Source of the DNA: MFD09286-c1 sp963701015
Lineage (GTDB): Bacteria; Bacteroidota; Bacteroidia; Bacteroidales; DTGW01
Length of the DNA: 64,000 nt
Assembly: GCA_963701015.1 (NCBI GenBank)
Contig: OY969556.1
Span: 3,472,001 to 3,536,000 of the forward strand
Reading direction: 5' to 3'
Each line of letters opens with the position of its first letter. Positions within the stretch are counted from its first letter, which is position 1. Below, piece by piece: positions 38,331-48,209 of the stretch. The translations under genes were made by a program, and so were the position numbers. Below the pieces are notes generated by a model. It was not told the DNA's origin and ran no database searches. It saw nothing but the letters and a program-made list of their open reading frames with translations.

Positions 38331-39752
38331 ATGCGAATTCACTTTATCTTATTCATATACTTTTCATTTATTATTTGCGGGCAACTATTTTCACAAAAAT
38401 ATGATACTACTAAAATTCAAAAAATAGACAAGTCAGTTCAGGATTTTTCAACTAAAAATTCCCAGACTGCATCTGATATAAACCATCCAAACGATAAAAT
38501 AAAAACATTCCCGGATATATATTATGAATATAAAATTGCTGAACTAAGCAAAACATCTCCAATTAAGCTCGATTATAATAAAGATGTACAAAAATATATT
38601 GATTTATATCTTGAAAAACGACCAGAAAAAGTATCAGAGTTTTTAGGGCTTGAAGATTTATATTTCCCGATTTTTGAAGAATATCTCGACAAATACAACC
38701 TCCCATTGGAGCTTAAATACTTGCCAATTGTTGAGTCAGGCCTCAACCCAATAGTGCAATCATCATCAGGAGCAATGGGCTTATGGCAATTGCTTTTAAA
38801 TGCATCAAAATTATTGGGCCTTCAAGTTACTTCATATCGTGATGAACGCTGTGACCCTTATTTATCAACAGATGCAGCATGTCGGTACCTGAAATATTTA
38901 TATGAAACTTTTAATGATTGGCAACTCGCATTAGCTGCCTACAACGGAGGACCGGGCGAAGTTCGAAATGCAATTATCCGGTCGGGAGGGAAAACTGATT
39001 TCTGGCAGTTACAGCCCTATTTATCAGACCAGACGAAAGGCTATGTTCCACTCTTTATTGCAATTGTTTACCTTGCAAATCATCCTCAGGAACATGGAAT
39101 ATACCCTAAACAACCTATTATTTCCTATAATTTTATTGATACAGTTCAAATTAATGGTTCTCTTGAATTTTCAAAACTTTCTGAAGAAATTAATGTACCA
39201 GTAGAGACTATTAAATTTTTAAATCCTTGTTATCGAAGAGATGTTATACCTGAAGCCGGGAAACCTCAATCACTTGTATTGCCTTCAGATAAAATTTTAA
39301 CATTTCTGAAACTCGAAAATCAAATTTTTTCACGTACTAATGATACGGCCACTTATATAGATATTCTTGCTTCATCTGGCGATACGAGTGGTTTACAAAA
39401 ATCAGTTTATATTGTTGCAAAAGGAGATTTTTTGCATAAAATAGCTTTGCAATATGGATGCACAATTGAAAGTCTAAGGGCATGGAATAAATTGAAAACC
39501 GATAACCTGAATGCTGGTCAGCTACTCAATATTTGGACAAAAGCTAAAGAAGACAATTCCAATCCACAAGGCAATAATTCACATAAACAACCAAAGTATT
39601 TCTACTATATTGTTAAAAAGGGCGATACTATGTGGAGCATTTCAGAACGATTTAAATGCGATTCTGTAAATACAATAAAAGCCGCCAATAATATATCAAA
39701 CGATCGTGATTTAAAACCAGGACAAAAGCTTAAAATTATTGTTTCAAATTAG
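38331..39752 (+). CDS. Lytic murein transglycosylase with two LysM domains (MltD-like)
   Basis: Cleaves peptidoglycan glycan strands. The 473-residue precursor has a signal peptide (1-21), an SLT domain with catalytic Glu135 in YLPIVESGLNP, SGAMGLWQLLLNASKLLGL and LALAAYNGGPGEVRNA, then two LysM repeats: about 360-405 (AKGDFLHKIALQYGC) and about 424-473 (KKGDTMWSISERFKC). The LLLNASK segment differs from the usual MPxTA, but the fold signature is intact. LysM units would tether it to the wall. Confidence 0.95.
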   Translation: MRIHFILFIYFSFIICGQLFSQKYDTTKIQKIDKSVQDFSTKNSQTASDINHPNDKIKTFPDIYYEYKIAELSKTSPIKLDYNKDVQKYIDLYLEKRPEKVSEFLGLEDLYFPIFEEYLDKYNLPLELKYLPIVESGLNPIVQSSSGAMGLWQLLLNASKLLGLQVTSYRDERCDPYLSTDAACRYLKYLYETFNDWQLALAAYNGGPGEVRNAIIRSGGKTDFWQLQPYLSDQTKGYVPLFIAIVYLANHPQEHGIYPKQPIISYNFIDTVQINGSLEFSKLSEEINVPVETIKFLNPCYRRDVIPEAGKPQSLVLPSDKILTFLKLENQIFSRTNDTATYIDILASSGDTSGLQKSVYIVAKGDFLHKIALQYGCTIESLRAWNKLKTDNLNAGQLLNIWTKAKEDNSNPQGNNSHKQPKYFYYIVKKGDTMWSISERFKCDSVNTIKAANNISNDRDLKPGQKLKIIVSN

Positions 39753-39781
39753 TATATAAATGACAATAATTTAATCGGTTT

Positions 39782-41794
39782 TTATTTTGAATCATATACT
39801 GACTTAATGGTCTGCTTTCTTAAAACTAATCCACTTCTGGCAGGTAAATATAATGGAAGCCCCGCAGGTAATAGCTGCGCGAAATAAGTAATGCTTTTAT
39901 CTATTCTTTCCTGACCACCAAATTCAGCATCATCAGTAGTAAAAATTATTGAATATTTCCCTGAAACGGAAGGTATATTATAGCCTGGGAATGATGTTTC
40001 GGGATTAAAATTAAATACAAAAAGCCAGCCATTCCTTTCATAAGCCAATACCTGTGCATTTTCATTTGCATGAATTAAAACCGGAAATAAAATGGAATAA
40101 CAATCTGATTTTTCAATCCAATTTAACATTGCCTTATCAAAATTTAGCAACCAATGAAACTTAAGACTTAAATCATCGGCCAGGTTCCATTGCCGGCGGG
40201 CATAATGATACGACCAGTTATTCCCTTCGCGCGGGAAATCTATCCATTCCGGATGTCCAAACTCATTACCCATAAAATTTAAATAACCAGCACCTGCAGT
40301 AGTAAGTGTAAATAACCGAAGCATTTTATGTAATGCGATGCCTCTGTCTATCACAACACTTTGGTTACTCTTACTCATATTAAAGTAAAGCTCCTTTTTA
40401 GTCAGTCGAAAGAAAATAGTTTGATCACCAACAAGTGCCTGATCATGCGATTCGGTATATGAAATGGCCTTTTCATCTTTTCGGTGGCTAATTAATTCAT
40501 AATACATTTGGCTTACATTCCACTTTTCATCAGGTAATTCTTTTATCAATTTAATCCAATAATCCGGTACTCCCATGGCAAGTCTGTAATCAAAGCCAAA
40601 GCCCCCATATTCAAGAGGAGCAGCCAATCCTGGCATTCCACTCATTTCTTCTGCAATTGTTATTGCTTCAGGGTGAGCTTCGTGAATTAATTTATTAGCA
40701 AGAATTAAATAAGAAATAGCATCCTCATCTTCGTCATTATCATAATACATTTCATAATTCGTGAAATTTTTATTTAAACCATGATCGAGATATAACATGC
40801 TGGTAACGCCATCAAATCGAAATCCATCAAACCTGAACTCATCTAACCAATATTGGCAATTCGATAGCAAAAAATGAACAACTTCGGGCTTTGCGTAATT
40901 GAAACATAACGAATCCCATGCAACATGAAGCCTGCGATATCCTGAATGAAAATATTGATACGGTGTGCCATCAAAAAGGCCTAAACCTTCCGATTCATTT
41001 TTTACTGAATGCGAATGCACCAAATCCATAATAACAGCCAACCCCATTTGATGGGCAGTATCAATGAGCGATTTTAAATCGTCGGGTGTACCAAAACGAG
41101 AAGATACTGCAAAGAAATTCGAAACATGATAACCAAAAGAGCCATAATAAGGATGCTCCTGAATGGCCATTAACTGAATAGTATTATAGCCGGTATTTTT
41201 TATGCGGGGTAAAACATTATCCCTGAATTCAATATAACTACCAACCTTTCCTTCCTGGGTTGCCATTCCAACATGAGCTTCATAAATTAAAAGGTTTTTA
41301 TGCGAAGGTTTAAAATTATTGAATTGCCATTGATATGGCTTATCCGGAATCCATATTTCCGCATCAAAACCTAATGTTTTTGTATCCTGTACCATTCTGT
41401 TTCCCCATGCCGGCAACCGAAATCCCTGCCCATTTTCCCAACGAATAAATAACTTATAATGCTGTTTATGGCTAAGTTCATTCAGAGGTAATATTATTTC
41501 CCAATTCCCAAATTCAAGCTTTTTTAAAGCATATTTTGGAAGAATCTCCCAATTCGAAAAATCGCCAACCAAATAAACTTCGGTTGCATTTGGCGCCCAT
41601 TCGCGAAAAGTCCAATGGTCTTTTTCTTTATGCAGTCCAAAATACAAGTGCCCGGTTGCAAAATCCTGCAATTTTCTGTTTTTGCAGTATTGACGTTCCT
41701 TTTCACTGGCATTTAGCAATCGGGCTTGAATAACATCTTTAAAAGGAGCTAACCATGAATCATTCTTGACAATTATAGGGACGTTGACAGACAT
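39782..41794 (-). CDS. glgB: 1,4-alpha-glucan branching enzyme (GH13)
   Basis: Introduces alpha-1,6 branches into glycogen. The 670-residue protein has an N-terminal CBM48 domain (WTFREWAPNATEVYLVGDFSNW), the GH13 barrel with nucleophile Asp328 (GFRFDGV), acid Glu382 (ITIAEEMSG) and the third carboxylate in YTESHDQ, and a C-terminal beta domain. This is the eukaryote-like form common in Bacteroidota. No full glycogen synthase lies in the window; only the GT5 half at 5.9 kb could be related. Confidence 0.95.
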   Translation of the reverse strand: MSVNVPIIVKNDSWLAPFKDVIQARLLNASEKERQYCKNRKLQDFATGHLYFGLHKEKDHWTFREWAPNATEVYLVGDFSNWEILPKYALKKLEFGNWEIILPLNELSHKQHYKLFIRWENGQGFRLPAWGNRMVQDTKTLGFDAEIWIPDKPYQWQFNNFKPSHKNLLIYEAHVGMATQEGKVGSYIEFRDNVLPRIKNTGYNTIQLMAIQEHPYYGSFGYHVSNFFAVSSRFGTPDDLKSLIDTAHQMGLAVIMDLVHSHSVKNESEGLGLFDGTPYQYFHSGYRRLHVAWDSLCFNYAKPEVVHFLLSNCQYWLDEFRFDGFRFDGVTSMLYLDHGLNKNFTNYEMYYDNDEDEDAISYLILANKLIHEAHPEAITIAEEMSGMPGLAAPLEYGGFGFDYRLAMGVPDYWIKLIKELPDEKWNVSQMYYELISHRKDEKAISYTESHDQALVGDQTIFFRLTKKELYFNMSKSNQSVVIDRGIALHKMLRLFTLTTAGAGYLNFMGNEFGHPEWIDFPREGNNWSYHYARRQWNLADDLSLKFHWLLNFDKAMLNWIEKSDCYSILFPVLIHANENAQVLAYERNGWLFVFNFNPETSFPGYNIPSVSGKYSIIFTTDDAEFGGQERIDKSITYFAQLLPAGLPLYLPARSGLVLRKQTIKSVYDSK

Positions 41795-41999
41795 TGCTTA
41801 TTTTTTATTTACGATGCAATTTAAAAAAGAATTAGTACATTTCTTATTAATTCAACATTAATTAGAAGTTATAAGAAATTAAATAAATTGGAGAGAAATA
41901 TCAGATAATAATTGTACATCAAAAAATGAAGAAGTTTTATTATCTTAGCATTTTTCTGAATATATACAATAAACAATAATTTTATAAGGTTCCATAAAT

Positions 42000-42962
42000 A
42001 TGAGGCTGTATATAGTAATTGCAAGCTTAATTTTGTTCAAATCTTTGGCTTATTCGCAATCTGTCGAATTTATGGACAAGGATAGGATAAGCAAAAATAA
42101 AATCCGTACCCAGACGCTTTATGAATATGATTATAAAAATGGGAAACCCGAAAGTAAAGGAACTAAGGCGAGAATAGATAGTTTCGACATATTGGGAAAC
42201 CGTGTTATGGAAGTGAATTACAGGGCTACCGGTACTATTCATTATATTATGTCTTATAAATACGATGGTTCGGGCAACAAAACTGAATATGCAAAATATT
42301 CCGGCAACGATCGTAAATTGAATTATAAAGAAAGTATTAAATTCGATTCAAAGGGAAATAAACTCTATGAAAATGGTTTTAATGGTGTTGACACTTTTCG
42401 TATTACATATAATTACAATCGCTTTGAAAAGTTAGCCGAGGTTAACCAGTTTATTTTAAGAAATTTGAATGAAAAACGATCCTTTTCATATAAAGAAAAT
42501 ACTGCTGATATTAAAGTCACTGATGGAGATGGAAAATTAAAATTTATCCAGAAAAACACGTACAGCCCAACCGGAAAAATTATTGAAGAATCACAAATTG
42601 AACCCGATAATACAGAATCAAGGAGAGTGTTTTATTCCTACGATTCAAATGATAATTTAACAAGTGAAACAAAATTTATTAAAGGAAAACAAATAGGTAA
42701 AATTACCAGAATATATAATAATAAAGGCTTGTTAAGCGAAGTGTACCAAGAAGGGGTGAATATGCCTAAATTTATGACCAATAAATATACTTATAACGAT
42801 AAAAACTGGCTTATTGAAGAACTTTCACGATCCGAACCAAACGATGAGTTCTCAAAAAACACTTTCACTTATGACGATAATGGAATTTGCAAAACAATTG
42901 ATAGTTATTATGCAAGTTTTAAACAACAAGTTTTAAGTGTGTTTGTTTATACTACCTATTAA
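42000..42962 (+). CDS. Secreted protein with YD-repeat-like motifs, function unknown
   Basis: The 320-residue product starts with a signal peptide (MRLYIVIASLILFKSLAYSQ). The mature part is built from irregular repeats of 20-30 residues containing YxYDxxGN or FDSxGN cores (YKYDGSGNKTEYAKY, IKFDSKGNKLYE, YSYDSNDNLTSE, FTYDDNGICKTI). These resemble degenerate YD/RHS repeats forming a beta structure. It lacks the toxin end and the size of RHS proteins. Placement between glgB (divergent) and ribF gives no functional hint. Confidence 0.7.
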   Translation: MRLYIVIASLILFKSLAYSQSVEFMDKDRISKNKIRTQTLYEYDYKNGKPESKGTKARIDSFDILGNRVMEVNYRATGTIHYIMSYKYDGSGNKTEYAKYSGNDRKLNYKESIKFDSKGNKLYENGFNGVDTFRITYNYNRFEKLAEVNQFILRNLNEKRSFSYKENTADIKVTDGDGKLKFIQKNTYSPTGKIIEESQIEPDNTESRRVFYSYDSNDNLTSETKFIKGKQIGKITRIYNNKGLLSEVYQEGVNMPKFMTNKYTYNDKNWLIEELSRSEPNDEFSKNTFTYDDNGICKTIDSYYASFKQQVLSVFVYTTY

Positions 42963-42993
42963 TTCAAATTTTTAAATAATTTTTAATTCTAAC

Positions 42994-43947
42994 TTGAAAG
43001 TACATAGTTTTCAGGATATCAACAAATCGTTGTTTAAAAATGCAATTACAACTGTAGGCTTTTTTGATGGCATTCATAAAGGGCATTTACAAATTATTAA
43101 TTCCCTGATTGAGAAAGCAAAAAAAACTAATGGTGAAACCGTAATTGTAACACTTTGGCCGCATCCGCGAACAATAGTGCATGATCAAAAAGATATAAAA
43201 CTTCTCAGTACATTCAATGAAAAAATTGAACTCTTAAAACAAAGTGGTATTGATCATACGGTAATTATTCCTTTTTCAAAAGACATTGCTGAAACTTCAG
43301 CAGTAGAATTCTTTCATAAAATATTAATTGATAAAATCGGTACCAAATCACTTATGATTGGATTCGATAATCATTTTGGGAAAAATAAAGAAGGCAATTA
43401 TACAATTCTGAAAAATGAGGCAAATAAAGCTGATTGTGAAATTACCCATTTGGAACCATTTTTTATTGGCGAAGAAAGGGTAAGTTCAACTGAAATACGC
43501 CTGTTTTTAGAATTGGGAAATATTGAAAAAGCAAATAAATTTTTAGGTTACCAATATACCATTTCCGGAATTGTTGTAAAAGGCCAAATGCTTGGCCGAA
43601 CAATCGGATTTCCAACAGCAAATATTGTTCCCGATAAATGGAAAATGATCCCGGGTATTGGTGTTTATGCTGTACTTGTTAAAGTTGAAAATAAAACCTA
43701 CCAGGGAATGCTGAATATAGGTTTCAGGCCAACTGTTGACAAAACACTTTTACATAAAACCATTGAAGCAAACTTATTTAATTTTAACGACAATTTGTAC
43801 GAAAAAGAAATTACGGTTACTTTTGTAGCCCGTATGCGAAACGAAATGAAATTCTCAGGAATTGAGGAACTAAAAAGCAGACTTGAAAAAGATAAAGTTG
43901 ATGCCCAAAAAATATTGAACAGCATCAATTTTAATTCTCAATTATAA
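42994..43947 (+). CDS. ribF: Bifunctional riboflavin kinase / FAD synthetase
   Basis: Converts riboflavin to FMN and FMN to FAD. The N-terminal adenylyltransferase domain has [15 protein letters not shown] (the HxGH-type motif near residue 27-31) and SSTEIR; the C-terminal kinase domain has [11 protein letters not shown] and GVYAVLVKV. Length 317 is usual. The start is TTG at 42994 ([12 protein letters not shown]), as no ATG lies upstream in frame near the conserved region. It is 19 bases before ahcY. Confidence 0.95.
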   Translation: MKVHSFQDINKSLFKNAITTVGFFDGIHKGHLQIINSLIEKAKKTNGETVIVTLWPHPRTIVHDQKDIKLLSTFNEKIELLKQSGIDHTVIIPFSKDIAETSAVEFFHKILIDKIGTKSLMIGFDNHFGKNKEGNYTILKNEANKADCEITHLEPFFIGEERVSSTEIRLFLELGNIEKANKFLGYQYTISGIVVKGQMLGRTIGFPTANIVPDKWKMIPGIGVYAVLVKVENKTYQGMLNIGFRPTVDKTLLHKTIEANLFNFNDNLYEKEITVTFVARMRNEMKFSGIEELKSRLEKDKVDAQKILNSINFNSQL

Positions 43948-43966
43948 TAATTTAAATAACAAAAAA

Positions 43967-45391
43967 ATGAGCGTAAGTTCGAATTTAACGAAATCCCTTC
44001 CTTACAAAGTTAAGGATATGAGTCTTGCCGAATTCGGCAGGAAGGAAATTGACATTGCCGAAATGGAAATGCCTGGACTGATGGCTATTAGAAAAAAGTA
44101 TGCAGGTCAAAAACCCTTAAAAGGAGCCCGGATAAGTGGTTCCTTGCACATGACTATCCAAACCGCTGTGTTAATTGAAACATTGGCTGACCTTGGCGCT
44201 GATGTACGGTGGGCAAGTTGTAACATTTTTTCCACGCAGGATCATGCTGCTGCTGCAATTGCAGCTAAAGGCATTCCGGTATTTGCATGGAAAGGTGAAA
44301 CTTTGGTAGAATATTGGTGGTGCACCGATCAATGCCTGAGTTTCCCGAATGGACAAGGCCCAAACCTGATTGTAGATGATGGCGGCGATGCCACATTAAT
44401 GGTTCATTGGGGTTACAAAGCCGAAAATGAACCTTCGTTTCTTGATAGAAAATCTTCAAATAATGAAGAACAGATTATTTTGGAACAATTACAAACTATT
44501 TATACTGAGGACAAAACCCGCTGGCATCGTACAGTAAAAAATTTAAAAGGTGTTTCGGAAGAAACTACAACTGGGGTTCATCGCTTATACCAAATGATGG
44601 AAAAGGGAGAATTGTTAATTCCTGCCATCAACGTTAATGATTCAGTTACAAAATCGAAATTCGATAATCTTTATGGATGTCATGAATCATTGGCCGACGG
44701 TATTAAACGTGCCACCGATGTAATGATAGCTGGTAAAGTGGCTGTAATTCTGGGCTTTGGCGATGTTGGTAAAGGATGTGCCCGATCTATGAAATCATAT
44801 GGAGCACGTGTTATTGTTACCGAAATTGATCCAATAAATGCTTTACAAGCCGTTATGGAAGGTTTTCAGGTAACAACAATTGAAGAGGCTCTTGCCGAAG
44901 GCAATATATATGTTACAACTACTGGAAATGCAGATGTTATAACAATTGAGCATCTTTCAAAAATGAAAGATCAGGCAATTGTTTGTAATATTGGCCATTT
45001 TGACAATGAAATTCAGGTCGAAAAACTTGTTACATTCAAAGGAATAAAGCATTTGAATATAAAACCTCAAGTTGATAAATATACATTTCCTGACGGTCAT
45101 TCAATATTCTTATTGGCTGAAGGCCGCCTGGTAAATCTTGGTTGTGCAACCGGACATCCTTCGTTTGTAATGAGTAATTCATTTACAAATCAAACCCTTG
45201 CTCAGCTTGACTTATGGACAAACAATTATAAAGTTGATGTTTACAGGCTTTCAAAGAAGCTTGACGAAGAAGTTGCACGTTTGCATCTTGATCAGTTAGG
45301 TGTTAAGCTTACCCGTTTAACACAAAAACAAGCCGATTATATTGGCGTGCCAGTTGATGGGCCTTATAAGCCGGAACATTACAGATATTAA
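43967..45391 (+). CDS. ahcY: Adenosylhomocysteinase
   Basis: NAD-dependent hydrolysis of S-adenosylhomocysteine to adenosine and homocysteine, relieving inhibition of methyltransferases. The 474 residues carry the substrate domain ([32 protein letters not shown]), the NAD site [16 protein letters not shown] and the C-terminal tail PYKPEHYRY that closes on the neighbouring subunit. It follows ribF closely, and a symmetrical terminator lies just downstream. Confidence 0.98.
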   Translation: MSVSSNLTKSLPYKVKDMSLAEFGRKEIDIAEMEMPGLMAIRKKYAGQKPLKGARISGSLHMTIQTAVLIETLADLGADVRWASCNIFSTQDHAAAAIAAKGIPVFAWKGETLVEYWWCTDQCLSFPNGQGPNLIVDDGGDATLMVHWGYKAENEPSFLDRKSSNNEEQIILEQLQTIYTEDKTRWHRTVKNLKGVSEETTTGVHRLYQMMEKGELLIPAINVNDSVTKSKFDNLYGCHESLADGIKRATDVMIAGKVAVILGFGDVGKGCARSMKSYGARVIVTEIDPINALQAVMEGFQVTTIEEALAEGNIYVTTTGNADVITIEHLSKMKDQAIVCNIGHFDNEIQVEKLVTFKGIKHLNIKPQVDKYTFPDGHSIFLLAEGRLVNLGCATGHPSFVMSNSFTNQTLAQLDLWTNNYKVDVYRLSKKLDEEVARLHLDQLGVKLTRLTQKQADYIGVPVDGPYKPEHYRY

Positions 45392-45398
45392 AATAATT

Positions 45399-45420
45399 GA
45401 ACCCCGGAATTCCGGGGTTC
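45399..45420. terminator. Bidirectional terminator after ahcY
   Basis: A perfect palindrome GAACCCCGG-AATT-CCGGGGTTC, with T-rich sequence following on both strands. It serves ahcY rightward and the Rieske-like gene leftward, whose stop is one base beyond it. Confidence 0.85.
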
Positions 45421-45421
45421 T

Positions 45422-45958
45422 TTATTTCCAAATACTTAATACACCACGAATATCATCCAAGCTGGTATGGTATTGAACCAAAGGCATGGTTGCCATGCTT
45501 CCTTGTGCTGGAATTCCTTCATCACTTATCATAAACACTGATTTACAACATGGACAAGTACAAGTAAATTCATAAACATTAACATTTACTCCACAATGAT
45601 CAGTTAAACCATTATAAGTGCATGTTCTATCATAAACTTCGTAAGTTGATACATCTTTTCTGTATAATATCAAACCATTACCATAGGTTCTTCCTAAAAT
45701 AACAATATTCTTTAATTTTGAATTGTGAAAATTTAATATGCTATACTCAGTTAAAGTTTCCGTACTGGCTGAATCAGGAGTAATAGTGATCATTTGACCA
45801 ATCCCCAGGTTTACAAGGTCAGTATTGGCATTTATTTGCAAGTTCACGGTAACATTAGGAATATTGGCATAATTTTCCTTTCCGCAACTCGTTAACAAAT
45901 TTAGGAATAACATAATACCTAAAAAATTTCCTAATTTTGAATATAATGGATTAGGCAT
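45422..45958 (-). CDS. Rieske-like lipoprotein with altered cluster ligands
   Basis: A 178-residue lipoprotein (lipobox LLTSC, Cys25; start ATG 45958, with an alternative ATG at 45979). Residues 108-165 resemble a Rieske [2Fe-2S] domain: VYDRTCTYNG matches the C-T-H box and CTCPCCKSVFMISDEG matches C-P-C-H-G-S-x-F, followed by the PL..YH strand. The cysteines Cys113, Cys122, Cys135 and Cys137 are kept, but both cluster histidines are replaced, by Tyr115 and Cys138. It may bind another metal, or the fold may be structural. Family assignment is by eye only. Confidence 0.65.
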   Translation of the reverse strand: MPNPLYSKLGNFLGIMLFLNLLTSCGKENYANIPNVTVNLQINANTDLVNLGIGQMITITPDSASTETLTEYSILNFHNSKLKNIVILGRTYGNGLILYRKDVSTYEVYDRTCTYNGLTDHCGVNVNVYEFTCTCPCCKSVFMISDEGIPAQGSMATMPLVQYHTSLDDIRGVLSIWK

Positions 45959-45995
45959 GGACAATTTATTTAGCTCCAAAATTAGATTTTATAAC

Positions 45996-46316
45996 GTGAA
46001 ATTTGCGTTAAATGTTATCCTATTATTAATTATTACACTTTCATCTCCCGCGCAAAAAAAATTTACAGATGCTGATGCTGAAAAAAAAAAGGAAGAAATT
46101 AAGGAAAAACAAGATGCAGAATACGAACAGAAACGTCAGGATTTTTTAAAGCACCGGTTAGCTATACAATCAAAAGCAACCAAAAAAAGAATGATAGCCA
46201 ATCAAAAACTTACGGAAAGATATTATCGCAAATGTTCTTTCAAATCAATATTTCAAACAATTTTATTCAGAAAGCGAAATCAAAAAAAATTTCATTATAA
46301 ATTAACTAATTTTTAA
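45996..46316 (+). CDS. Small basic secreted protein, function unknown
   Basis: About 106 residues from the GTG at 45996, giving a clean signal peptide (MKFALNVILLLIITLSSPAQ). An ATG at 45957 is possible but would overlap the divergent Rieske-like gene. The mature part is Lys/Glu-rich and probably helical (DAEKKKEEIKEKQDAEYEQK) with a basic tail (LFRKRNQKKFHYK). No known domain was recognised. It stands alone between a divergent lipoprotein gene and greA. Confidence 0.55.
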   Translation: MKFALNVILLLIITLSSPAQKKFTDADAEKKKEEIKEKQDAEYEQKRQDFLKHRLAIQSKATKKRMIANQKLTERYYRKCSFKSIFQTILFRKRNQKKFHYKLTNF

Positions 46317-46431
46317 AATAAATGTTCTACTTCAATTAAAATTTTATAATTTTAGTGCTTATCAAAATTTAAAATGAAAATAAAAATACATCCCAGAAAA
46401 TATATCGTCTGGGTAAGCTCATCTGGATAAT

Positions 46432-46464
46432 TTTGCAAATAGGATAGGTAAATTTATATATTTG
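46432..46464 (+). promoter_or_regulatory. Putative greA promoter
   Basis: TTTG at 46432-46435 and TATATTTG at 46457-46464 with 21 bases between match the Bacteroidota promoter consensus. The leader would be about 60 bases. A short hairpin (CCCAGA/TCTGGG, 46392-46413) lies just upstream and has no T-run. Confidence 0.5.
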
Positions 46465-46533
46465 CAAAAAGGGTTTCAGGATACTGAAATTCTTTTTTGT
46501 TTTTAATTAAGTTAATAACTAAGAGAATAAGAT

Positions 46534-47007
46534 ATGTCAAAAGTTTCGTACATAACCGAAGAAGGATTGCAAAGGCTTAAATCAGAACTAGATCACATGG
46601 TAAATGTTGAACGACCTTCTATATCAAGGCAAATTGCTGAAGCTCGTGATAAGGGTGACTTGTCAGAAAATGCTGAATATGATGCTGCCAAAGATGCACA
46701 GGGAATGCTTGAAATGCGTATTGCAAAGCTCGAAGAAATTGTTGCCAATTCGCGAATAATTGATGAAACAAAAATTGATACATCAAAAGTTCAGATTTTA
46801 AATAAGGTTAAAATAAAAAATAAAAAGACGAATTCTGTACTTGAATATACAATTGTTTCGGAAAGCGAAGCAAATTTGAAGGAAGGAAAATTAGCCGTAA
46901 GCAGCCCTATTGCAAAATCGCTTTTAGGCAAAAAAGTTGGCGATGTGGTTGAAACTACAGTGCCTTCAGGGCAAGTTGCATTTGAGATTCTTAACATTTC
47001 AAGATAA
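46534..47007 (+). CDS. greA: Transcription elongation factor GreA
   Basis: Rescues backtracked RNA polymerase by stimulating transcript cleavage. The 157 residues have the N-terminal coiled coil with the acidic tip DKGDLSENAEYDAAKD and a C-terminal FKBP-like domain (VSESEANLKEGKLAVSSPIAKSLLGKKVGD). Full length and typical. It is followed 5 bases later by an HIT-family gene. Confidence 0.97.
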   Translation: MSKVSYITEEGLQRLKSELDHMVNVERPSISRQIAEARDKGDLSENAEYDAAKDAQGMLEMRIAKLEEIVANSRIIDETKIDTSKVQILNKVKIKNKKTNSVLEYTIVSESEANLKEGKLAVSSPIAKSLLGKKVGDVVETTVPSGQVAFEILNISR

Positions 47008-47012
47008 TCGAA

Positions 47013-47405
47013 ATGGCTTCAATATTTACAAAAATTGTGCTAGGTGAAATTCCTTGTTACAAAGTGGCAGAAGATGCCGATTTTCTTGCATTTCTCGATA
47101 TTAACCCTTTGGCAAAAGGACATAGTCTTGTAATTCCTAAAAAGGAAATAGATTATATTTTTGATGTAGATGATGCGTTGTTATCAAAAATGATTGTATT
47201 TGCTAAAAAAATAGCGAAAGCGATTGATAAGAGTATCCCATGTAAAAGAGTTGCCGTTGTTGTTCTTGGATTAGACGTACCTCATGCCCATATTCATCTT
47301 ATACCTATGAACAGCGCATCAGATATCAATTTTTCGAACACGAAATTAAAACTTTCCAAAGAAGATTTTGAGCAAATCGCGCACAAAATAATTTCAGCCT
47401 ATTAA
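47013..47405 (+). CDS. HIT family nucleotide-binding hydrolase
   Basis: A 130-residue histidine-triad protein, probably a purine nucleoside phosphoramidase or dinucleoside polyphosphate hydrolase. It begins SIFTKIVLGEIPCYKV, has DINPLAKGHSLVIPKKE, and the catalytic triad VPHAHIHLIPM. It lies in an operon with greA, an arrangement I recall from other Bacteroidota. Confidence 0.95.
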   Translation: MASIFTKIVLGEIPCYKVAEDADFLAFLDINPLAKGHSLVIPKKEIDYIFDVDDALLSKMIVFAKKIAKAIDKSIPCKRVAVVVLGLDVPHAHIHLIPMNSASDINFSNTKLKLSKEDFEQIAHKIISAY

Positions 47406-47464
47406 TATCTATTTATTACTATACATTGTATTTCGGCTTAATTACATTGTTTCAATGATTTTCA

Positions 47465-48142
47465 TTAAATTTCAGAGCTTTTTAAAGATGTATTAAAACC
47501 TTTTATAAAAAGCCATAGCGGAAACACTATCAATTCCCATAAACCACCAGGAATATATAATGCTGAACCTAATCCATTTGTTGTATCTATAACGCCACAT
47601 ATATCGAGTACTGCACTTATTAGTAGAAAAAAGTATCCTATTCCTCCCAAAATTGACAAAAATCGCGGTACAAGCTGTGATATATAAAGTGAATAACACA
47701 GAAATAAACTTCCAAATCCTAATATTATCATGGCTATTTGAAATCCATAATATTTTATTTTTAGAGCCAAAGTAATTGCAATCGCATAATTGGAAACTGT
47801 CTCACTTGTATAATTTTTACCTAAAGCAATAATATACAGATAACAAATAGCGCCAACTATAAGCAGCAAACTTTCAATTGTTCTAAGTATCACATATGTA
47901 AGAGCAATGGTTTCACTATGTTTTTTAACAACAGGAAAGAAATTTATAGCAATAAAAACAATTCCAATTGACATAACCAAAACAGAAAATACACCCACCA
48001 ATAATTTACTATCAATTTGTAAAATATTCACGATTGGTTGTTTAAATTCTGGCGCAACAAAATAAGCATCAATCATACCAACAAGTGTTGTAAATATGAA
48101 TAATGATCCAATAATTACCGCGTTTTTTTTGTATGTATTCAT
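47465..48142 (-). CDS. DUF4386 family membrane protein
   Basis: A 225-residue protein with six or seven membrane helices. The N-terminal NAVIIGSLFIFTTLVGMIDAYFVAPEF and the FFPVVKKHSETIALTYVILRTIESLLLIVG stretch match the DUF4386 family, for which I know no function. It is leftward, 67 bases after gmhA, and shows no catalytic motif. Confidence 0.85.
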   Translation of the reverse strand: MNTYKKNAVIIGSLFIFTTLVGMIDAYFVAPEFKQPIVNILQIDSKLLVGVFSVLVMSIGIVFIAINFFPVVKKHSETIALTYVILRTIESLLLIVGAICYLYIIALGKNYTSETVSNYAIAITLALKIKYYGFQIAMIILGFGSLFLCYSLYISQLVPRFLSILGGIGYFFLLISAVLDICGVIDTTNGLGSALYIPGGLWELIVFPLWLFIKGFNTSLKSSEI

Positions 48143-48209
48143 AGTATAAACTTTATTTTTTTGATTGATTTTGTATAATGCCTATTTCAAGCTCTCTACA
48201 ATTCTACCA

